From: Spirodela intermedia
Taxonomy: Eukaryota > Streptophyta > Magnoliopsida > Alismatales > Araceae
Direction: 5' to 3'
Length of the DNA stretch: 64,000 nucleotides
Assembly: GCA_902729315.2 (NCBI GenBank)
Contig: LR746278.1
Location: forward strand, 2,675,501 to 2,739,500
Each line of letters begins with the position of its first letter. Position 1 is the first letter of the stretch. A program made the translations under genes and the position numbers. Positions 58,180-64,000 of this stretch are shown here, piece by piece. The notes below the pieces were generated by a model. That model did no database searches. It saw nothing but the letters and a program-made list of their open reading frames with translations, and had not been told where the DNA came from.

Positions 58180-61100
58180 ATGCTTCTCTCTTTGTTCCGA
58201 TCAGGAAGATTATCCGGGCTCCGCCACGCCTTTCCTCTTCCCGTTCCGACGGCTCTAGCCCTAGCCCGGGGAAGCAGAAGCTACTGGCCCTCCTCCGCCG
58301 CCGGCTTGATGGCCCCCGTGGACCTCCGAGCCCATGCCTACGCCGGCAACCCGCTGAAGCACCACAGCGGTGATCCCTGCGCCCCAAAATCCGCCCTCGA
58401 GTCTCTCGTGGCCATCCTCCTTGGGGACGCCGGCGACGGGCGGCCGTCTCCGGAGCACAAGGTCTTGCCCCTCCGGAAGGGCAGGCCGCTGGCCTGCTCC
58501 TCCGAAGCGGCGGCGGCGCCGCCTGGTTCCTCTTCCTCAGCGTGGAAACTGGGGTGGCTCGCCCCGTCTCGATTCAAGGAATTCCCAGCGGAGTCGTTCG
58601 TGTATCTCGGGACGGCCCCCCCGGAGGACGGCGGCGCCCATTACTGGGCGTTTGATGCCTCAGAGGCCTTGGGTCTCACATCGGGGACTGGTGATGATGG
58701 ATCAAATTATGTTGAACTGAGGACGCTGATGGTCGCCACAGATTGGAATGACGAGCGTACCATGGGAGAAATGGCGATAGCTGGTCATGTGAGCCCTATT
58801 CTCATCCCCCTCTCCTCTCTAACTCAGATTCAGTATTCTCTGCAAATCTACACTGTGTCAAATACGTTTCCATATATTTACTGATCTGGATATAAATTTC
58901 TTCTGTAATCTGACGAAGATTCAGCAGTTTTTAGGCAAACATTGTCTCTTTTTGGTTGGACGGGACCTTATACTTGGTGAGATATCAACATTTCTGCAAT
59001 TTCCATGGGATACTCCATTAAATTTTTCGACCTGGGTTTGCATCATCTGCCACTTTCTCATATAGAATGAAAATGCTTGCCTCATTGCCGCATTCTATCC
59101 CACTCGGTCCTCAAGTGTTCACTTTCTCTTAGGGTTTCAACACCCTGTTAGTTTCTTGTTAGATTCATCATGGGAACCTGTCAATTCACTTCAAACACTC
59201 ACTCCGCTCCTCAAAGTGAGGAATTTTTTTCTACCTCTTTTTGTTGGTTTGAAAAAACTTATATTTAATGTTCTGCTGCATCAAATGAACCCAGATATAT
59301 TGAAACTTATTTGTTTTTTTTTTGTGCATATATTTTCCTCAATATATCTATTCATTTGTGTGTTATAATCACATATTAGGCAAAGGCGCTGCTAGAATGG
59401 CACAATACATCCCGGTTCTGCGGGCATTGTGGAGCAGCAACTGTGCCGATTGATGCTGGACGAAGGAAGCAATGCACAAATGACTCGTGCAAGAAGAGAA
59501 CATATCCTCGTGTTGATCCTGTACGGTGCAGTCCTTTTCATTATGCTCTGCCTGCTTGTTGATCATATGCCACTTTGGGCATTGCACCTTGTGGGAATAT
59601 CTATGACTGAGAAAGGAAAGAAGAAATTGCGAGGTTTCATTTACTGCATCTATCAAAGGATTCTCCTTCTGGTGACTTCCGCAGGTTGTCATCATGCTGG
59701 TCATCGACAAGGCCAACGATCGTGTGCTTCTCAGCCGCCAATCAAGATACGTTCCTCGAATGTGGAGCTGCCTGGCTGGTTTCACAGAGGTGTACACCTT
59801 TTTGAGTCCGTTTTTATGATCTTTGGTGTGATTTGGAGGGGGCCATGCATTCCCACTAACAGTTATGTACATATAGTTAGGCAGCTCTATGCATATGCGC
59901 ATATATTGAAATGGACTAGAATTCCAACCTGGTATTAACCCTGTTTATAGGTTTTGTTTGTGCAGGATTAGGGTCGCTGATATCATTGGATATTTGGAAA
60001 ATGGCTTATAAATTATTATTTTTAGCTCTATCTTATTATAGCGAATGATTACTACCTTCTTTGGCAGCCAGGAGAGAGCTTGGAGGAAGCAGTGAGAAGA
60101 GAAACATGGGAGGAAACTGGCATTGAAATAGGAGAAGTTGAATATCACAGTTCTCAACCGTGGCCTGGTATTTCTTTTATAAATAATTCTACTTTCCATC
60201 TACATTCCCAACATTCATCTTAACAGGCACGGAAGATAGCCTTGCAATGTTTTGCTAAGTTATTTTGGTTGCTTTGATAGCTCATTATACATAAAAATAT
60301 TGATTCAGGTGAAATTATATGCTTCTCAGTGTTTGGTAATGGGTAATTATAAATTTTGAAATTATATCAACTCTAACACAGAGGTTTTGACCAAAAAAAT
60401 GTGGATAACTAAAAAATGTAAAATTATATTACTTTTCTCTGGGGTTGATTCTCATTCTCATTGTGGTTTTTTTTTTTTTTTAGTGATCATGAGAAGTTCC
60501 AAACCCTGACCTGAGGATACTCCAAATCCCTGTTTTTCTTCCCCTAATTGATATTCTTCCATTTAATATTTTAATTTTAATTTTTTTAGTTGGACCAAGT
60601 AGCATGCCATGTCAATTGATGGTGGGGTTCTTCGCACACGCCAAAACACTTGACATTCGCGTGGACAAGAATGAACTGGAAGGTATTTGTGGTGCCAAGT
60701 TCTTTCAATTGCTTCTCCGTTGAACACATTCATTGAATGAGTGAGCTTCTACAGGTTTTATTTCTTCTGCCGTCATCATACCCCATTAGTTTTTGGAATT
60801 GCCAAGAGACCTTGTTCCTCTACCCCAAGATTATTTGATAAATATTTCTCCAACTTTCTTGGCCAATATGGCTGCTGAGTAATCTGTAATCTTATAACTT
60901 CCAGATGCGCGGTGGCACTCCAGGGAGGATGTGAGGAGAGCACTGGCCTTTACTGAGTATGAGACTTCACGAAGAGTGGCTGCCGAGAAAGTCAACCAGA
61001 TGTGTAGTGGTGGGAATGAGAAAAGTCAGAGCTCGGAGGTGGTTTCCCAGATCGGGAGTGGAGAACTTGCTCCGATGTTCGTCCCCGGGCCCTATGCCAT

Positions 61101-61194
61101 CGCCCACCATCTGATCTCTTCTTGGGTCAGCCAAGGTGCATCCGACAGCCTTGATTCGCTGTCAAGAAACTCAACCTCATTGTCCAGCTTGTAG
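58180..61194 (+). CDS. NUDT19: Nudix hydrolase 19-type NADH pyrophosphatase
   Basis: Six exons (58180-58788, 59380-59520, 59685-59789, 60068-60167, 60590-60682, 60905-61194) encode 445 aa in frame. The N-terminal 45 residues are Arg/Ser/Leu-rich with few acids (MLLSLFRSGRLSGLRHAF…), fitting an organelle transit peptide. AYAGNPLKHHS begins the conserved part. Exon 2 carries a zinc ribbon (CGHCG…CTNDSC). Exon 4 holds the Nudix box GESLEEAVRRETWEETGI with REXXEE. The C terminus GPYAIAHHLISSW…SLSSL matches Arabidopsis NUDT19, a chloroplast/peroxisome NADH and NADPH pyrophosphatase; the SSL tail resembles a PTS1-like end. It hydrolyses NAD(P)H to NMNH and AMP and affects the reductant pool. The start at 58180 was chosen because the upstream extension does not look conserved. 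Confidence 0.93.
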
Positions 61195-61922
61195 CGTGAG
61201 ACATTCACGAGTATGCTGTTATTCTTGGTGAGTAAAGATGAGGGGTCGTCGTTGCTTCTCGTCCCGTCTCAGTAAAAATGGGAGGGACTATGCTGTTATT
61301 CTTCTCTGTATGTTGCTATTTCTGGTGAATAAAGATGGGGCCTGCCTTGATTCAGAGGTCAACCCAATGAAGCTGGGAGAGAGTATGCTGCTACCTTCGG
61401 GGGTTTGTTTCAACTCCCAACTCTGCTTCCCTCCGCCATGTGCAACGTCTGTTTATATTTTCCCAACCATCAAGAAATAATGCCTCTCATATTTTCTTGT
61501 TTTAGCAATTTATTTACGTGACATTGGTTGTAGTAGCAACGGAGGAAGCCCATTTTGCAGTATAAAAGCTTCATACCCGTTGACTTTATATTTCTAACTC
61601 AGTTGATATATTCCATTTTTTTCACTTTTGTTGCCCGTGTGAAGATGTTCATGAAAAAAATCACCGTCTACTCTCCCATGAATCCTGAGAAAGCCATTGA
61701 ATGATCCAGACTTTCATATGAACACGACATTGAATTCTCTCTCTACAAGGGTTTTTTTTCTTCTTTTCTTTTTACACTAGTATGTGCAGATTCCTAACAT
61801 AGCCATATCACATACTGACCGGTTGGACCTCTAGACAGGGATTCCAACAGTTCACATTAAAAAAATACCCCCCAAACAGCATGGTTTTTGATCGAATGTA
61901 CCTGTGAAACTTGGCTCAATGC
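61195..61922. other. Convergent 3' flanks of NUDT19 and the racemase-family gene
   Basis: No gene seen. The sequence contains a short direct repeat (AGTATGCTGTTATTCTTGGTGAxTAAAGATG at about 61210, related words at about 61290-61335). It ends in a poly-T/C region near 61750. Confidence 0.5.
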
Positions 61923-63675
61923 TCAGAGACTTCGAGTTGAATGCGCCCACTCTATGGTTGACCTCGCCAGAGTCTCTATTGGGTCAACGCATCTCTTGCG
62001 GAGGGGGTCATCCTGGGGGAGGAGACCCCGCAGATCATCAGAGGCGACGATGATCATATTTACTGCCTTCACCAGAAGAACATGCAGGGTTATTCTTAAC
62101 AGAGTTCTTGCTCCCTCCATGTCCCTCCTTCTCAGCGCTTCGACCGCAGGTATAACTGTGTGCTCCACTGTTGCCTTATCAGGTAAAACAGCTTCATATC
62201 CCTGCAGAAAGCATGATCAGAAGCAAACATTTCCAGAAAGAGCTGGGATTCAGATATACAAGCTTCATCAGAGGAAGATCCAACTGAAGTTCCAAGGTAA
62301 AGCAGCCCAATAACACATCGTGTCAGATTTCTAACCCATTTTCATATAGTTTAATCTACCTTCATGTTTCCCGTTAATGGGTTCATATAAATTCATGATT
62401 TAACAAACTGTAGGGCTTAGATCATCTATGAGATTGCAGGAGCTGCAAGGACAAAGAAGATAGCCATGAACACTGAGCATGAGATTTGTCTGAATGTAAG
62501 TGCTGTAAGACCAAGCAGAAGTTTATCAGGTAGCATTATGAAGAACAAACTGAGGATGTTTTGGATGGGATGATGATCATTAAACCAAGTACAGATATGA
62601 TTTAAGATATGAAACTAATGTATGATTTAAGATCAAACTAATGATCATTAACCAATGAGCAGATATGATTTAAGATCAGGCAGCTATTTTTTTCTCACTT
62701 TTTTTACTAAATATATTATAGATTGAAGAGGTATTAAATACTGGAGATTGATTTTTCACAAGAAACCATGCTAAATACTAATGAAAACCATGCTAAATAA
62801 CAGAAAGGTTTTGTTTTTTCCCCGGATATCAATAAAACCATGCTAAATACTAATGAAAAACACAGTTTTACTATAACAGAAAGGTTTTGTTTTTTTTTTG
62901 TTTTTTTTTTTACCAGATTCTGAACCTTCCCTTGGTAGACGGCTGCAGTCAGCACCGAGCCAGTCGCAAGAACGCCGATCCGGACATTGCTCCCAGCTTC
63001 AACCGGCCTCAAGCCAGCCTCCCTGAGCTCGTTGGCCACACACTCACCCATGTGAAGGAAGGGCACGGAGCAGCCTTCGGAGACCTCCCGGTGCCAGTAA
63101 TGCGATGCGTGGCAGGGCATGACGATGCACCGCGCCCCAGAGCTCTCCAGGAAGAGCCTCTTCTGCCGGAGACCCTCCACGACGCCCTCCCGATCCACAT
63201 CAACGCGGGTTTCTTTTCTTGATCTCAGAAAACGAGGGGAGGAGCCCTTGGTTTCTCTGAGTGAGAGCTTCCTGCTGAGTAATGGGTCACTGCAGACGAT
63301 GAAGGGGAGGTACTCTCCTTCTTCTTCTCCTCCTTCAGAGCTCCATCTTACGAGTTTCTCTAGGAAGGCCACCGTGGAGACGGCGGAGGCGCCGCCTAGG
63401 ACGCCGATGATCGGGCGCCCAGAAGACGAACCGGCGGAGCTTCCCGAAGCGGAAATCTTGGGCTCCGTCCGGCTCCTGCCGCCGTTGGAGGAATGCAGGA
63501 GGACGGAGGAGGGAGGAGAGGCGGCGGGCCAGGTCCTGGGGGCCGGTGGCGGCGGCGCTGCCGCCGCCCTTCGACCGGTGAAACCATTGCTTCCAAGATG
63601 AGATGGCCCGCTCCAAGAGTGGAGCCCCATCGTCGTGCTCCTCCCTTCGAGCGCCCCCATCGGAAGAAGGAACAT
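61923..63675 (-). CDS. Aspartate/glutamate racemase-family protein
   Basis: Two exons, 63675-62914 (254 codons) and 62201-61923 (93 codons including stop), joined in phase 0, give 346 aa. The first 80-90 residues are Ala/Pro/Ser-rich and may be a plastid transit peptide. PIIGVLGGASAVST starts the racemase fold. The first catalytic-type cysteine is in ARCIVMPCHASHYWH. IGVLATGSVLTAAVYQGKVQ and VLPDKATVEHTVIPAVEAL follow. The second half normally contains a GCTE cysteine motif, but here the equivalent reads IIVASDDLRGLL with no cysteine. The plant At1g15410-type proteins share this layout to my recollection. So the fold is clear, but racemase activity is uncertain. Internal Met codons (MGALEG, MGLHSW) are alternative starts. 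Poly-T runs border the intron. Confidence 0.85.
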
Positions 63676-64000
63676 ATCCCGCCTCCAGATGCCCGTCCCT
63701 ACTCATCCTCCATCTCCCCTGGAGATCCTCCAACAGACTCGACCACCCGCCTCAGAATCAGTCGATCGCCATGGAATGAGCTCGGGGGCAGCTCCAAAAT
63801 TCAGCAAGAATCGATCTTGGAGAATCAAGACCCACCATGGCTTTAATGGTTCCGGGGGGAGCAACCAGCTCCTTGTGGGGCGTGGGGCTTCTTCTCCTGA
63901 GGATTGCTACCTCATGTATTCAATCGAACAAGCAAAAATATCCCCTCCCCTCTCCCATCCACCCGCGCGAGACAAATCATTGGAAAAGAACAAAGATTTA
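63676..64000. other. Upstream flank of the racemase-family gene
   Basis: GC-moderate DNA with no separate gene supported. The leader and promoter of the minus-strand racemase-family gene should lie here. Confidence 0.5.

Noticed and set aside
1-64000. CRISPR arrays, operons, rRNA or intact tRNA genes
   Set aside because: No spaced direct-repeat array, polycistronic layout, rRNA landmark or convincing cloverleaf was seen. The genome is eukaryotic.

Overview
This is a plant nuclear genome window. The evidence is spliced genes with GT-AG introns (plus one AT-AC intron), plant-only families (CYP734A, a TSO1-like CXC protein, LOB domain, a two-TM receptor-like kinase of the At5g20050 type), Ty1/copia, Ty3/gypsy and LINE relics, and many GA/CT microsatellites. 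Several very GC-rich exons sit beside AT-rich intergenic DNA, which fits a monocot, but the species cannot be named from the sequence alone.

Left gene block (1-10.2 kb): a brassinosteroid-inactivating P450 of the CYP734A type (-, 5 exons), a small membrane-anchored plant protein (-), mitochondrial cytochrome c oxidase subunit 5b (+, 6 exons), a 328-bp foldback element, and an unrecognised four-TM protein (-).

Repeat-rich middle (10.3-28.1 kb): a GC-rich satellite-like block with a near-perfect 522-bp tandem duplication, a decayed LOB-domain gene, and a tandem segmental duplication whose unit is [spacer - actin - receptor-like kinase]. One copy (15.7-17.8 kb continuing at 24.6 kb) is heavily decayed. 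A Ty1/copia element (17776-24624, minus strand) inserted into its kinase pseudogene and left a 5-bp target duplication. That copia was itself interrupted in gag by a 1.9-kb repeat (22032-23933, flanked by AGTAAT). A second copy of this repeat lies in opposite orientation at 13.2-14.85 kb. The second segmental copy has a broken actin gene (25983-28113) and an intact kinase gene (28764-30092).

Right gene block (32.3-64 kb): a long TSO1-like CXC protein (-, 10 exons, with a LINE relic in a 5-kb intron), the Ran GTPase (-, 7 exons), a small LEA-type stress protein with unusual cysteines (+, 3 exons), the BRCC36 K63-deubiquitinase (+, 10 exons, including an AT-AC U12-type intron), a NUDT19-type NADH pyrophosphatase (+, 6 exons), and an aspartate/glutamate racemase-family protein (-, 2 exons) convergent with it. 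These are mostly independent housekeeping or regulatory genes, not a pathway cluster. I reconstructed all exon models by hand from splice signals, reading frame and remembered family conservation. Summed exon lengths are in frame for every multi-exon model. I found no CRISPR array, prokaryotic-style operon or convincing intact tRNA/rRNA gene.
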